From Aeromicrobium piscarium (GTDB lineage: Bacteria > Actinomycetota > Actinomycetes > Propionibacteriales > Nocardioidaceae): 64,000 bases of DNA. The notes below the pieces were generated by a model. The model was not told where the DNA came from, made no database searches, and saw nothing but the letters and a program-made list of their open reading frames with translations. Below, one piece after another: positions 1-11,253 of the stretch (within the stretch, counting starts at the first letter, position 1; every line of letters begins with the position of its first letter). The position numbers and the translations under genes were made by a program. Where the stretch lies: assembly GCF_007421815.1 (NCBI RefSeq), contig NZ_VLNT01000002.1, positions 142,624 through 206,623 of the forward strand, read 5' to 3'.

Positions 1-160
1 CCGCCTGGAGCTCGTCGCCTATCGTGGGCTCGAGAGCTTGCACCGCCCCGGGCACCAGCTCGGCCGTGACGGCACACGCCTGCAGCACGGCGCGGTGCAG
101 GGCACCGCGATCGTCCCAGGCGCGGGACTCGACGAGATCGCCGATGATTGCAACAGCCAT
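1..160 (-). CDS. SatD family protein, N-terminal part (cut by window edge)
   Basis: Reading the minus strand from an ATG at 160 gives 53 uninterrupted codons to the window edge. The protein starts MAVAIIGDLVESR and continues to LEPTIGDELQA. The opening (A-I-I-G-D-L-V-x-S-R) and a later (T-I-G-D-E-x-Q) match the start of the SatD family as I recall it; family members are small proteins of poorly defined regulatory role. The gene is truncated here, so length and C-terminus are unknown. A CATTAT hexamer at 172-167 lies 6 nt before the ATG, so the transcript may be leaderless. The gene diverges from an ATP-grasp gene across a 68-nt shared control region. Confidence 0.6.
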   Translation of the reverse strand, partial: MAVAIIGDLVESRAWDDRGALHRAVLQACAVTAELVPGAVQALEPTIGDELQA

Positions 161-228
161 ATGCTGATAATGCCATAGAATCAGCTATCCGCTTCTTTTT
201 GACGCATATCAGCGTTACCGTGTCGACC
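161..228. promoter_or_regulatory. Divergent promoter region with GCTGATA/TATCAGC inverted repeat
   Basis: This is the only sequence between the SatD-like gene and the ATP-grasp gene. CATTAT (172-167, minus) and TACCGT (216-221, plus) each sit 6-7 nt before a start codon. GCTGATA (163-169) and TATCAGC (207-213) form a 7-bp inverted repeat placed next to the two -10 elements. The stretch is notably AT-richer than its surroundings. That layout suggests one operator pair controlling both genes; this is inferred, not shown. Confidence 0.4.
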
Positions 229-1077
229 ATGATCGTCGCGCTGGCCTCTGCCCACCCCTACGACACCATCGATGCCGACCTGCCGCTACTCGTCGATGCG
301 CTCTCCCAGCATGGCGTGGAGACGGTGATCCGCTACTGGGACGATCCCCAGGCCCGCTGGGACGATGTCGCCGTCACGCTGGTGCGCTCGTGCTGGAACT
401 ACATCGAACGACGGGAGGCGTTCCTGGCCTGGGCCGAACGGATTCCGCACCTGCAGAATACTGCCGACATCCTGCGGTGGAACACCGACAAGACGTATCT
501 GCGCGATCTGGCCGATGCCGGCATCGACGTAGTGCCGACGCACTGGGATGTCCGCACCACGGAGGAGCTGCCCGCAGCCTTGGAATGGGTGGTGAAGCCA
601 TCGGTCTCAGCGGGCTCCGCCGACACGGCGCGGTGGGCGATGCCCGATGATGCCGTCGCCCACAGTCGTGCCTTGCAGGATGCGGGCCGGACCGCCATGG
701 TCCAGCCCTACATCGCGTCGGTCGACGCTCAGGGCGAGACCGCGATGATCTATATCGAAGGCAGGTTCTCGCACGCGATCGTCAAGGGGCCGCGCCTGAC
801 CCAGGACTCCGCCGCCGGCACAGAGCCGACACGTGCGGAGAGCGTCGTGGCGACGACACCGGAGCCCGCGCACCACGACGCCGCCGAGCGCGTCCTCGGC
901 ATCTGTCGGGATCGCGGTCTCGACCCGTTGTACGCGCGGATCGACCTCGTCGAGGACGCATCGGGCCGCCAACTGCTTCTCGAGCTCGAGCTGACCGAAC
1001 CATCGCTCTTCCTGCCGCATGCCGGCGGCGCCGCCGACCGTCTCGCCGACGCCGTTCTCCGTCGGGTGGCCGGGTGA
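229..1077 (+). CDS. ATP-grasp domain protein
   Basis: A 282-residue protein with the outline of a glutathione synthetase/RimK-like ATP-grasp ligase. It has an N-terminal Rossmann-like part (MIVALASAHPYD), a central segment with V-V-K-P-S-V-S-A-G-S typical of the nucleotide-binding loop, and a C-terminal metal/ATP segment (Y-A-R-I-D-L-V, then L-L-E-L-E-L-T-E-P-S). The last motif resembles the E-x-N/E metal-binding end of ATP-grasp enzymes. Substrate unknown; the family joins a carboxylate to an amine or thiol with ATP. I chose ATG 229 because TACCGT lies 7 nt upstream and the sequence from there reads like family N-termini; GTG 220 and TTG 148 are in-frame alternatives. It ends 10 nt before the convergent patatin gene. 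Confidence 0.7.
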   Translation: MIVALASAHPYDTIDADLPLLVDALSQHGVETVIRYWDDPQARWDDVAVTLVRSCWNYIERREAFLAWAERIPHLQNTADILRWNTDKTYLRDLADAGIDVVPTHWDVRTTEELPAALEWVVKPSVSAGSADTARWAMPDDAVAHSRALQDAGRTAMVQPYIASVDAQGETAMIYIEGRFSHAIVKGPRLTQDSAAGTEPTRAESVVATTPEPAHHDAAERVLGICRDRGLDPLYARIDLVEDASGRQLLLELELTEPSLFLPHAGGAADRLADAVLRRVAG

Positions 1078-1087
1078 CGCGCGACGG

Positions 1088-2083
1088 TCAGTCCGCGCTC
1101 TTCTCCACGCGCGGCCAGCCTCCGGGATGCTGGCGCATCCAGCGCTCGGCCGCTGCGTACCCCGCCTCGTAGAGCGACTGCTGCTGAACAGCGGTGAGGT
1201 CGAAGTCGGTCCAGCGCACTCCCTTGGGCTTGGCGAAGATGCTCCGATCGGCGTCGACCGGGTCGCTCACGTGTCGTACCTGCGTGGAGTCGACGGTGGT
1301 GAAGACCAGGTTCGTGAGCAGCGACAACGGTCCGGTCACCGGCTTGGCCTTCGCCCGCTCCCCCGCCGGTGAGCTGAGCCGGACGCCGATCGTCGGCCAG
1401 CGGCTCGGACGGCCGTCGGTACGGTCGAAGGCATCGATGGGGTAGCTGCGCAGCAGCGATCCATCGGCGAGCGTGACCGTGCCGAAACGCGACTTGACCC
1501 GCACGGGCTCGAAGAGGAAGGGGATGGCCGATGAGGCGCGCACCGCTCGCGCCACCGGATAGGAGTCGGCGCTTCGTCCGTAGCGCGGAAGGTCCCAGGG
1601 CAGGTACATCACGCGCTGACGTGAGAGATCGCTGGCGGTGACGACCAACCGGTAGGCGCGCTCCGGCGGAAGACAGGACTCGGGATCGTCCAGCCGCAGA
1701 TCGCCGAAGGAGCGCACCCCCAGGTCGCCGAGCACTCCGGCGAGCCACTGCTGCAGGTACGCGCCGCGGTGCGCCCCGAGATGGAACAGCACACCCCAGG
1801 CGTTCGCGGCATTGGGCCACCAGGCCAGTCCTCGGCCGATCGCCCGTCGGTCGAGCATCGCGCGATAGTTCACCGTGCGCATGACATCGTCGACCCGACT
1901 CATCGACTCGCCGCGCTGCTGCATCGCGACGATGATCGCGCCCACCACCGCCCCCGCCGATGACCCGGCGACCCGGGCGAAGCGGTACTCGTGGTCGGAG
2001 AGCGCAACGGCCGCCCCCACCAGAGCGATGCCCTTGACCCCGCCTCCCTCGAGCACCAGATCGGTGACACGTTCGCTCGCCAT
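1088..2083 (-). CDS. Patatin-like phospholipase
   Basis: A 331-residue patatin domain protein, expected to hydrolyse acyl esters of lipids. It carries the oxyanion-hole glycine-rich loop G-G-G-V-K-G (13-18), the nucleophile elbow G-S-S-A-G with Ser42, and the catalytic Asp207 in D-G-S, so the Ser-Asp dyad is intact. No signal peptide is visible, which suggests a cytosolic or membrane-peripheral enzyme. TAGGTT at 2095-2090 is 6 nt from the ATG, fitting a leaderless transcript. It stands alone, convergent with the ATP-grasp gene and divergent from the alpha/beta hydrolase. Physiological substrate cannot be told. Confidence 0.88.
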   Translation of the reverse strand: MASERVTDLVLEGGGVKGIALVGAAVALSDHEYRFARVAGSSAGAVVGAIIVAMQQRGESMSRVDDVMRTVNYRAMLDRRAIGRGLAWWPNAANAWGVLFHLGAHRGAYLQQWLAGVLGDLGVRSFGDLRLDDPESCLPPERAYRLVVTASDLSRQRVMYLPWDLPRYGRSADSYPVARAVRASSAIPFLFEPVRVKSRFGTVTLADGSLLRSYPIDAFDRTDGRPSRWPTIGVRLSSPAGERAKAKPVTGPLSLLTNLVFTTVDSTQVRHVSDPVDADRSIFAKPKGVRWTDFDLTAVQQQSLYEAGYAAAERWMRQHPGGWPRVEKSAD

Positions 2084-2207
2084 GGGGACAACCTACGTCG
2101 CTCGCGCCGATGCGACAGCGCATGGCCAGATCCGCGAGTGGTCAAGATTGCACCACTTGGCGGACCACCCCGTTCCCAGAAGTCCACTCCGGGCTGTAAA
2201 CCAGGAC

Positions 2208-2213
2208 TACACT
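2208..2213 (+). promoter_or_regulatory. -10 element, leaderless start of the alpha/beta hydrolase
   Basis: TACACT is followed by 7 nt and then the GTG at 2221, with no Shine-Dalgarno in between. The predicted transcript begins at or next to the start codon. No clear -35 is seen. Confidence 0.45.
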
Positions 2214-2220
2214 CAGGGCC

Positions 2221-3105
2221 GTGATCTCTCACGAGACCCTGCGCTATGTCGACATCGACAGCCAGGACGGGACCCGGATCCGAGCGTGGACCAATGATGT
2301 CGCCGGCCCCTCGGTGCTGCTCTCGAACGGCCTGGGCACCAATCCCTTCGCCTGGCCGGGACTGTTGCGCGAGGACTGCGGGGTCCACGTGGTGTCATGG
2401 AATCACCGCGGCACGGGCGGAGGCGGACGCGTCGCCAAGCGCCGGGTGAATCTGGACGCCTTCGTCGAGGACGCCGTGGCGACCCTGGACGCTTTCGGCC
2501 TCGAACGAGCCCCGGTGCTGGCCTGGTCGGCCGGGGTGACCGTCGCCTTCGAGCTCGCCCGGCGCTTCCCCGATCGGGTCGAGGGCATCTACGCGATCGC
2601 CGGCGTTCCCGGCGACACCTTCTCGACCACCCTCGCGCCGCTGCGCGTGCCGCCTTTCATCGCCCGTCGCATGGTGGTGGCCTTGAGCCACACCGCCCGC
2701 CGATTCGGGCCGCTCGTCGAGCCGCTGACCCGCGACCTGCCTGTCGTGCCCCTGGCCTCACGGGTTCTGCGCCGGACCCGACTCATCGATCCCGCCGCGG
2801 ACCTGGAGGAGCTTCAGGCGCTCCTGCACGAGTTCCGCACGACCCATCCGCGCTGGTACGCCCATCTGGCCCTGAGCGTGAAGGACCACCAACGCATCTC
2901 GCTCTCGGCGATCGACTATCCGGTGCGGTTCCTCGCCGGCCGACGCGATCTGCTGGTCGGCGCGCGCTACGTCAAGACGGCCGCGGACCGGATCGCGCAC
3001 GCCGCCTACGACGAGATCAACGCGACGCACTTCATCGGTGTGGAGTTCCCCGACTACGTCACCGAGTCCCTGCACGACTTCCTCGCCGATCTCAGGCGAG
3101 GGTGA
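2221..3105 (+). CDS. Alpha/beta-fold hydrolase
   Basis: A 294-residue alpha/beta hydrolase with a complete apparent triad: Ser103 in A-W-S-A-G (the first Gly of G-x-S-x-G is Ala), Asp243 in G-R-R-D, and His270 in A-T-H-F. The oxyanion strand N-G-L-G-T-N-P and the W-N-H-R-G-T-G segment near residue 60 are typical. No signal peptide, so cytosolic. The substrate is unknown; ester hydrolase, haloperoxidase-like or lipase-like roles are all possible. The GTG start is supported by the adjacent -10 element. It is convergent with gatB, separated by paired hairpins. Confidence 0.82.
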   Translation: MISHETLRYVDIDSQDGTRIRAWTNDVAGPSVLLSNGLGTNPFAWPGLLREDCGVHVVSWNHRGTGGGGRVAKRRVNLDAFVEDAVATLDAFGLERAPVLAWSAGVTVAFELARRFPDRVEGIYAIAGVPGDTFSTTLAPLRVPPFIARRMVVALSHTARRFGPLVEPLTRDLPVVPLASRVLRRTRLIDPAADLEELQALLHEFRTTHPRWYAHLALSVKDHQRISLSAIDYPVRFLAGRRDLLVGARYVKTAADRIAHAAYDEINATHFIGVEFPDYVTESLHDFLADLRRG

Positions 3106-3112
3106 CCGACGG

Positions 3113-3226
3113 AGGATGTGCATCTGTGGTCGCTATGACTGCCGCGGAAACACATCCTTCGTCCGCCCCTGACGCACGATGTGATTCTGTGGTCGCTGGG
3201 GCAACCACAGAATCACATCGTGCGTC
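3113..3226. terminator. Paired hairpins between convergent genes
   Basis: Arms 3171-3193 and 3204-3226 are perfect 23-bp reverse complements around a 10-nt loop. The right arm ends 3 nt from the gatB stop. A weaker first hairpin pairs GGATGTG near 3113-3119 with CACATCC near 3150-3156. Its left part (GATGTG, six variable bases, TGGTCGC) is repeated at 3179-3197, so the two hairpins are related copies. Position between convergent genes supports a bidirectional terminator, but there is no U-tract. Confidence 0.7.
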
Positions 3227-3229
3227 GGC

Positions 3230-4720
3230 CTAGGAGAGCTTCTCCAGGATGAGCTCGCGAACGCGGCCCGCGTCGGCCTGGCCGCGCATCTGCTTCATGA
3301 CCGCCCCGATCAGAGCACCGGCCGCCTGCACCTTGCCGCCGCGGATCTTGTCCGCCACGTCCGGATTGTCGGAGATCGCCTGGTCGACGGCCTCGCTCAG
3401 CGCGCCCTCATCGGAGACGACCTCCAGACCTCGGCCGGCCACGACCTCCTCGGGAGTCCCCTCCCCCGCCAGCACCCCGTCGAAGACCGACCGAGCCAGC
3501 TTGTCATTGATGCGGCCCGCGTCGATGAGCCCCTGGATCTCGGCGACCTGCTGGGGAGAGATGCCCAAGTCGGCGATCTCGGTGCCGGTCTCGTTCGAGC
3601 GACGGGCGAGCTCGCCGAGCCACCACTTCTTGGCCGCCGCGGGGCTCGTGCCGGCCTCGATCGTGGCCGCGACGAGGTCGAGCGCGCCCGCACCTACCGT
3701 GTCGCGCATGTCGAGATCGGAGAAGCCCCATTCGGTCTGGAGGCGCTTGCGACGCTCGGCCGGCGGCTCCGGCAGGGTCTGACGCAGCTCCTCGACCCAC
3801 TCGCGCGAGGGCGCGACCGGCGCGAGATCGGGCTCCGGGAAGTACCGGTAGTCCTCGGCATCGGACTTCTCGCGGCCGGCAGAGGTGCTGCCGTCGGCCT
3901 CGTGGAAGTGCCGCGTCTCCTGTACGACCTTCTCCCCGGCGTCGAGGATGCCCGCGTGACGACCGACCTCGTACCGCACAGCGCGCTCGACGGAACGGAA
4001 CGAGTTGACGTTCTTGGTCTCGCTACGAGTGCCGAGCACGTCCGAGCCGGTGGGCTTGAGCGACAGGTTGACATCGGCGCGCAGCGAGCCCTGGTCCATG
4101 CGGGCGTCGGAGACATCGAGAGCCACCATCAGGTCGCGCAGGTAGTTGACATACGCGCGCGCCACGGCGGGTGCCTTGTCGCCGGGCACCTCGATGGTCT
4201 TGGTGACGATTTCGATCAGCGGGATGCCCGCGCGGTTGTAGTCCAGCAGCGAGTGCGAGGCACCGTGGATGCGACCGGTAGCGCCACCGACGTGCAGCGA
4301 CTTGCCAGTGTCCTCCTCCATGTGCGCGCGCTCGATCTCGATCCGATAGACCTCGCCCTCGACCTCCAGGTCGACATAGCCGTCGAAGGCGATCGGCTCG
4401 TCGTACTGCGAGGTCTGGAAGTTCTTCGGCATGTCCGGATAGAAGTAGTTCTTCCGCGCGAAGCGGCACCACTCGGCGATCTCGCAGTTCAGCGCGAGGC
4501 CGATGCGGATGGCCGACTCGACCCCCTTGGCGTTGACGACCGGCAGTGCACCGGGCAGACCGAGGCACACCGGGCACACCTGTGTGTTGGGCTCGGCACC
4601 GAAGGTCGTCGCGCAGCCACAGAACATCTTGGTCGCGGTGTTGAGCTCGACATGGACCTCGAGGCCCATGACGGGCTCGTAGCGCGTGAGGGCATCCTCG
4701 AAGGCAACCATCGTGGTCAT
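3230..4720 (-). CDS. gatB: Asp-tRNA(Asn)/Glu-tRNA(Gln) amidotransferase subunit B
   Basis: A 496-residue GatB, usual length. It phosphorylates the mischarged Glu or Asp on the tRNA and then amidates it with ammonia from GatA. The N-terminal catalytic core shows E-V-H-V-E-L and the zinc-type cysteines C34, C36, C49 and C52; the C-terminal helical/YqeY-like tail ([10 protein letters not shown]) contacts tRNA. The ATG at 4720 overlaps the gatA stop as ATGA; ATG 4711 is an alternative. It is last in gatC-gatA-gatB and is followed 3 nt later by a strong hairpin. Confidence 0.97.
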   Translation of the reverse strand: MTTMVAFEDALTRYEPVMGLEVHVELNTATKMFCGCATTFGAEPNTQVCPVCLGLPGALPVVNAKGVESAIRIGLALNCEIAEWCRFARKNYFYPDMPKNFQTSQYDEPIAFDGYVDLEVEGEVYRIEIERAHMEEDTGKSLHVGGATGRIHGASHSLLDYNRAGIPLIEIVTKTIEVPGDKAPAVARAYVNYLRDLMVALDVSDARMDQGSLRADVNLSLKPTGSDVLGTRSETKNVNSFRSVERAVRYEVGRHAGILDAGEKVVQETRHFHEADGSTSAGREKSDAEDYRYFPEPDLAPVAPSREWVEELRQTLPEPPAERRKRLQTEWGFSDLDMRDTVGAGALDLVAATIEAGTSPAAAKKWWLGELARRSNETGTEIADLGISPQQVAEIQGLIDAGRINDKLARSVFDGVLAGEGTPEEVVAGRGLEVVSDEGALSEAVDQAISDNPDVADKIRGGKVQAAGALIGAVMKQMRGQADAGRVRELILEKLS

Positions 4721-6195
4721 CGGACCTCCTCCAGCTTCGGGGTGTCGACGAGGCGCTCCAGCGCGGCCGCGGCGTTGTACAGACGGTCATCGGCCATGGC
4801 CGGCGCCAGGAACTGCACACCGACCGGAAGACCCGAGTCGTCGGCCAGCCCGACGGGCAGGCTCAGGCCCGGCACACCGGCGAGGTTGGCGGGGATCGTC
4901 GCGATGTCCTCGAGGTACATCGAGAGCGGGTCATCGGACTTCTCACCGAGCTTCCAGGCCGTGGTGGGCGTGGTCGGCGAGACCAGGACGTCGACCTGCT
5001 CGAAGGCGGACTCGAAGTCGCGGGCGATGAGCGTGCGCACCTTCTGCGCCGAGCCGTAGTAGGCGTCGTAATAACCGCTGGACAGCGCGTACGTGCCCAG
5101 GATGATGCGACGCTTGACCTCATCGCCGAAACCGGCATCGCGGCTCGCCGCCATGACCTGCTCGGCACTCGCGCCCTCATGCGGGACGGTGCGCAGGCCG
5201 TAACGCATCGCGTCGAAGCGGGCGAGGTTGCTGCTGACCTCGCTGGGCATCACGAGGTAGTACGCGGCGATGCCATGCGCGAAGCTGGGGCAGCTCACCT
5301 CGACGATCTCGGCACCCGCCTGGGACAGCTGCTCGACGGCGCGATCGAAGGCGGCCTGGACACCAGGCTGGAAGCCCTCGCCGCCCAGTTCGCGGATCAC
5401 GCCGACACGAAGCCCCGCCACGTCGCCACGACGTGCTGCCTCGACGACGGGCGGGACGGGACGCTCGATGCTGGTGGAGTCCATCGGGTCGTGACCCGCG
5501 ACGACCTCGTGCAACAGCGCCGCATCGAGCACGGTGCGGGCCATCGGGCCGACCTGATCGAGGCTGCTCGCCATCGCGATGACGCCGTAGCGCGACACCC
5601 CGCCGTAGGTCGGCTTGACGCCGACGATGCCGGTCATGGCGCCCGGCTGACGGATCGAGCCGCCGGTGTCGGTGCCGAGGGCGAGTGGGGCCTCATAGCC
5701 GGCGACCGCGGCGGCCGAACCGCCGCTGGAACCGCCCGGGATGCGCGAGGTGTCCCACGGGTTGCGAGCCGGCCCGTAGGCGGAGTGCTCATTGGACGAG
5801 CCCATCGCGAACTCGTCGAGATTGGTCTTGCCGAGGATCGGCAGACCGGCGGCGCGCAGACGTCCGACGACAGTAGCGTCGTACGGAGGGATCCAGCCCT
5901 CGAGCATCTTCGACCCGGCCGTCGTGGGCTGACCGGTGGTGTTGATGAGGTCCTTGACGGCGATCGGGACGCCCGCGAGGGCCGGTAGCTCGGCACCGTC
6001 CGCGCGGCGCGCGTCGACCTCGGCGGCCGTGGCGAGCGCGCCCTCGGCGTCGACGTGCAGGAACGCGTTCAGCCGGTCGTCGACGGCTGCGATCCGATCC
6101 AGGTGGGCCTGAGTGACCTCGACGGAGGTCGCCTCGCCGCCGGCGAGCGCGTCGGCGATGGCCGCCGCCGAGGCAGTGGTGAGATCGGTGGTCAT
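4717..6195 (-). CDS. gatA: Asp-tRNA(Asn)/Glu-tRNA(Gln) amidotransferase subunit A
   Basis: A 492-residue amidase-signature protein that releases ammonia from glutamine for the GatB reaction. The Ser-cisSer-Lys triad is visible: Lys81 in A-V-K-D, the cis-Ser near 156 in G-G-S-S-G-G-S, and Ser180 in D-T-G-G-S-I-R-Q-P. Length and order agree with the family. It overlaps gatC upstream and gatB downstream by 4 nt each, implying translational coupling of the heterotrimer. Confidence 0.97.
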   Translation of the reverse strand: MTTDLTTASAAAIADALAGGEATSVEVTQAHLDRIAAVDDRLNAFLHVDAEGALATAAEVDARRADGAELPALAGVPIAVKDLINTTGQPTTAGSKMLEGWIPPYDATVVGRLRAAGLPILGKTNLDEFAMGSSNEHSAYGPARNPWDTSRIPGGSSGGSAAAVAGYEAPLALGTDTGGSIRQPGAMTGIVGVKPTYGGVSRYGVIAMASSLDQVGPMARTVLDAALLHEVVAGHDPMDSTSIERPVPPVVEAARRGDVAGLRVGVIRELGGEGFQPGVQAAFDRAVEQLSQAGAEIVEVSCPSFAHGIAAYYLVMPSEVSSNLARFDAMRYGLRTVPHEGASAEQVMAASRDAGFGDEVKRRIILGTYALSSGYYDAYYGSAQKVRTLIARDFESAFEQVDVLVSPTTPTTAWKLGEKSDDPLSMYLEDIATIPANLAGVPGLSLPVGLADDSGLPVGVQFLAPAMADDRLYNAAAALERLVDTPKLEEVR

Positions 6196-6494
6196 TCTTC
6201 TCCCAGGATCTGCGGGACGCTGAAGCGCTGCTCATCGGCATCGGGGGCGCCGGACAGGGCCTGCTCGGGAGTGAGCCCGGCGCACACCTCGTCGGCGCGC
6301 AGCACATTGGTCACGGGAATGGGGTGGCTCATCGCGGGGACGTCGTCGCCGGCCACCTGCTGAACGACCTTGACGTGCTCGAGGATCGCGGGCAGTTCAG
6401 CGCCCAGACGGTCGAGTTCGTCATCGGACAGGTCGATGCGAGCCAGGCTCGCGAGGTGGGCGACGTCGTCACGAGAGATCGCAGAAGACGACAT
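6192..6494 (-). CDS. gatC: Asp-tRNA(Asn)/Glu-tRNA(Gln) amidotransferase subunit C
   Basis: A 100-residue GatC, the small belt-like subunit that wraps GatA and GatB. Family features are the N-terminal [15 protein letters not shown] and the C-terminal L-R-A-D-E-V ... F-S-V-P-Q-I-L. I chose ATG 6494 rather than ATG 6503: TAGGAT ends about 7 nt before it, as in other leaderless genes here, and GGAGG lies too close to act as a normal ribosome site. First gene of the gat operon, 39 nt downstream of ligA on the same strand. Confidence 0.93.
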   Translation of the reverse strand: MSSSAISRDDVAHLASLARIDLSDDELDRLGAELPAILEHVKVVQQVAGDDVPAMSHPIPVTNVLRADEVCAGLTPEQALSGAPDADEQRFSVPQILGEE

Positions 6495-6533
6495 GCCCTC
6501 CATCCTAGAGGCAGCCCCTCCCGCACCAGCCGG

Positions 6534-8996
<2,463 letters not shown>

Positions 8997-9002
8997 CTAC
9001 AC

Positions 9003-9110
9003 CGCGTTCCCCCGCCTGTGGGGGTACACCAGCAACCTCATCGTGCCGCCATGAGGTTGACCAGCTACCGCCGTCGATGACGAAGGGGCGATGGCCTACC
9101 GCCCCACTGC
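9003..9110. repeat. Intergenic hairpins with 6-nt cores
   Basis: GGTA-CACCAG-CAACCTCAT is followed by the reverse complement of GGTA-GCTGGT-CAACCTCAT, so the outer blocks pair and the 6-nt cores do not. A further CCCCC/GGGGG hairpin and a GGGGCG ... CGCCCC palindrome flank them. The element lies just downstream of the MetE-like gene and before the ligA promoter, so it may terminate the former. Confidence 0.55.
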
Positions 9111-9113
9111 AGG

Positions 9114-10046
9114 TCAGGAGAGGCTGGTGGCGATCGTCTGGACGCGCTCGAGGGAACGGCGAGCCTCACCCGGGGTCTGGCCGGCGAGGCCGCACGACGG
9201 CGTCACCACCATGCGATCGGTATAGGAGGCGGGCTCGTAGCCGAGGCGACGCATGAAGTCCTCGACGGCCCTCGGATCGAGCCCTCCGGGCCACAGATCC
9301 ACCCCCGACTCGAAGGCCTCGGCCCACGCATCGTCCGCGCCGGCGAGCGCGAGATCGAAGGCGATGGCCCCGGCGCCGGTTCCGGCGAGCAGTGCCACGG
9401 GGAGGTCGTCCGCACAGCAGTGCACCACTGGCCGGGCGCCTGCATCCTCGATGACCTCGACCAGGAGACGCAGCAGCGCATCGGCCTCGGGCGGGTGGAC
9501 CGTGCGGTACCTGCCGAATCCGCTCGTGGTCGGCACCGCGCCTCGCAGGACCGAGGTGATTCCGGGCTCGTCGATCTGCACGACCAGATCATGGCGGGGG
9601 AATCGGCGCCGCAGCCCGGCCAGATGTTCACCGACGCCGGCAGCGAGCGCCCCGGCCAGGTCGCGCCGGGCTCCGTGGTCGGCCAGCACGCGCTCGCCGC
9701 GCGGCAGCGCGACCGTCGCGGCCAAGGTCAGCGGGCCGGTGATCTGCTGTTTGAGCGTGCCCTCGTGCTCCTGCAGCTCCTCTTCCAGGAGATCGAGGTC
9801 ATGGTTCAGCAGCGATGCGGCGCGGCGATGATCGACTCCGCCGCCGGACGCGAGCCGCCACCCGGCGGGCTGCAGGTCGACCGCCAGTTCCGTGACGAGT
9901 CCGAGCGTCCGGCCGATCATCCCGGCCTGAGCCCCCCGATCGGGGAGCTCAGGAACGAACACGAGGTCGTCGAGCACACCGGTGACCATCTTGATGGCCT
10001 CGCGATAGTCCTCTCCCGGCATCGATCCGACTCCCGTGGCACGCAT
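9114..10046 (-). CDS. Cobalamin-independent methionine synthase C-terminal-like protein
   Basis: A 310-residue TIM-barrel protein of the UROD/MetE superfamily, matching only the C-terminal catalytic half of MetE. Candidate zinc ligands are His209, Cys211 (H-C-C-A-D-D), Glu near 160 in Q-I-D-E-P and Cys285 in T-P-S-C-G-L-A. So it may carry out zinc-dependent methyl transfer to a thiol. Whether it makes methionine is uncertain, because the N-terminal folate domain of classic MetE is absent. The start MRATGVGSMPG is typical of this short subfamily, and GACAAT lies 6 nt before the ATG. It diverges from a GNAT gene. Confidence 0.8.
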   Translation of the reverse strand: MRATGVGSMPGEDYREAIKMVTGVLDDLVFVPELPDRGAQAGMIGRTLGLVTELAVDLQPAGWRLASGGGVDHRRAASLLNHDLDLLEEELQEHEGTLKQQITGPLTLAATVALPRGERVLADHGARRDLAGALAAGVGEHLAGLRRRFPRHDLVVQIDEPGITSVLRGAVPTTSGFGRYRTVHPPEADALLRLLVEVIEDAGARPVVHCCADDLPVALLAGTGAGAIAFDLALAGADDAWAEAFESGVDLWPGGLDPRAVEDFMRRLGYEPASYTDRMVVTPSCGLAGQTPGEARRSLERVQTIATSLS

Positions 10047-10053
10047 GCGCCCA

Positions 10054-10081
10054 TTGTCCCCGACGGCGGACTGGCTACGCT
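10054..10081 (+). promoter_or_regulatory. Promoter of the GNAT gene (leaderless)
   Basis: TTGTCC (10054-10059), a 16-nt spacer and TACGCT (10076-10081) are followed 6 nt later by the GTG at 10088. The opposite-strand GACAAT (10058-10053) for the MetE-like gene overlaps the -35, so the two divergent genes share this 41-nt region. Confidence 0.5.
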
Positions 10082-10087
10082 CGGCGC

Positions 10088-10615
10088 GTGACGATCCGGA
10101 CCGCCGTACCGGCCGACCTCGACCGCCTCGCCGCCCTGGCGGCACGAACCTTCCCCCTGGCCTGCCCCCCGCATCTGCCGGCCGAAGACATCGACGCCTT
10201 CATCGCCGCGCACCTCACCGCCGACCGCTTCGGGGACCACCTCGCCGATCCGGCCCGCACGGTCTTCGTCGCCGACGAGGCCGGTGAACTGGCGGGATAC
10301 GTCATGATCGTGTCCGGGGATCCCTACGATGCCGCTATCGCCGCCCTCGTCCGTCACCGACCGACGGTCGAGCTCAGCAAGTGCTATGCCGCACCGGAGT
10401 TCCACGGATCGGGAGTCTCGGCGCAGCTGATCGAGCACACGGTGTCCTGGGCTCGCGAGCACGGCGCCGCCAGCATCTGGCTGGGCGTCAACGGCCTCAA
10501 CCTCCGCGCACAGCGCTTCTACGCCAGGCAGGGATTCGAGGCGATCGGAACGCGACGCTTCGCGGTCGGCGCGCGCATCGAGGACGACCTCGTCCTGGAA
10601 CGGCCGCTGTCCTGA
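10088..10615 (+). CDS. GNAT family N-acetyltransferase
   Basis: A 175-residue single-domain GNAT. The acetyl-CoA site corresponds to the segment around residues 98-125 (V-E-L-S-K-C-Y-A-A-P-E-F-H-G-S-G-V-S-A-Q-L), a variant of the Q/R-x-x-G-x-G/A loop. This is followed by the A-Q-R-F-Y-A-R-Q-G-F-E helix common to the family. The substrate cannot be told. The GTG start follows the TACGCT element. It converges with a membrane protein gene, 5 nt apart. Confidence 0.85.
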   Translation: MTIRTAVPADLDRLAALAARTFPLACPPHLPAEDIDAFIAAHLTADRFGDHLADPARTVFVADEAGELAGYVMIVSGDPYDAAIAALVRHRPTVELSKCYAAPEFHGSGVSAQLIEHTVSWAREHGAASIWLGVNGLNLRAQRFYARQGFEAIGTRRFAVGARIEDDLVLERPLS

Positions 10616-10620
10616 CGTGT

Positions 10621-11253
10621 TCAGATGAACGCGAGAATGACCACGAACAGCGCGAAGAACAGGATGAAGACCGCCGCCACCATGAGCAGCAGAGCGAAGA
10701 TCACCGGGTGGGCGCGCCACCAGTGGATGAGCCGCGGGTCTCGTCGCCGCAGAGCCGCCGCGGTGAGGGGCTGACTGGCCCGCTCCACGGCGACTCCATT
10801 CCGCCAGAGGTCGGCGGCGAGCTCCTCGAGCTGGTCGACGGTGAACATCTGACTCACCAGAAGGAGCGCAGGACCTTTCTGCCCCGCGACGATCAGGTGG
10901 AGAGCCGGTCGCATCACGCCCAGGCTGAACTGCTCGGCAAGCACAGCCAGGCTCAGCTCGTCCGCGCGGTAGACACGGTCGGCGCCGACGAGCCTGCCGA
11001 TCCGATAGCTGCCGTCGCCGAAGCACACGCCGCTACGTCTCACGAAACGGAAGGCGAGCCATCGGGTGGCGAGGACCGCCGAGACGTAGAGGAGTCCGAC
11101 GGACGCCAGGACCAGGGCGATCGAACCGCCGGGCAACAACAGGCCCGAGGGAATCAAAGGCAGGACGAACAACGGCCCCAGACAGAGGATGTAGACGGTG
11201 TTCAGGCGGACGATGCGACGAGCTTCCTCGGGCGGTACCCGCAGCTCGGTCAC
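10621..11253 (-). CDS. Hypothetical membrane protein
   Basis: A 210-residue protein that I do not recognise. Two hydrophobic segments lie near the N-terminus (about residues 18-65, [11 protein letters not shown] and [12 protein letters not shown]) and one very hydrophobic segment lies at the extreme C-terminus ([15 protein letters not shown]). A cytosolic-looking middle domain of about 100 residues is between them. The GTG at 11253 overlaps the mnmA stop as GTGA, so it is the third gene of iscS-mnmA and probably co-translated. A role linked to tRNA thiolation is not indicated by its sequence. Confidence 0.7.
   Translation of the reverse strand: MTELRVPPEEARRIVRLNTVYILCLGPLFVLPLIPSGLLLPGGSIALVLASVGLLYVSAVLATRWLAFRFVRRSGVCFGDGSYRIGRLVGADRVYRADELSLAVLAEQFSLGVMRPALHLIVAGQKGPALLLVSQMFTVDQLEELAADLWRNGVAVERASQPLTAAALRRRDPRLIHWWRAHPVIFALLLMVAAVFILFFALFVVILAFI

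Noticed and set aside
9003..9110. CRISPR-like repeats
   Set aside because: The repeated blocks are inverted pairs with no regular spacers and no cas genes.
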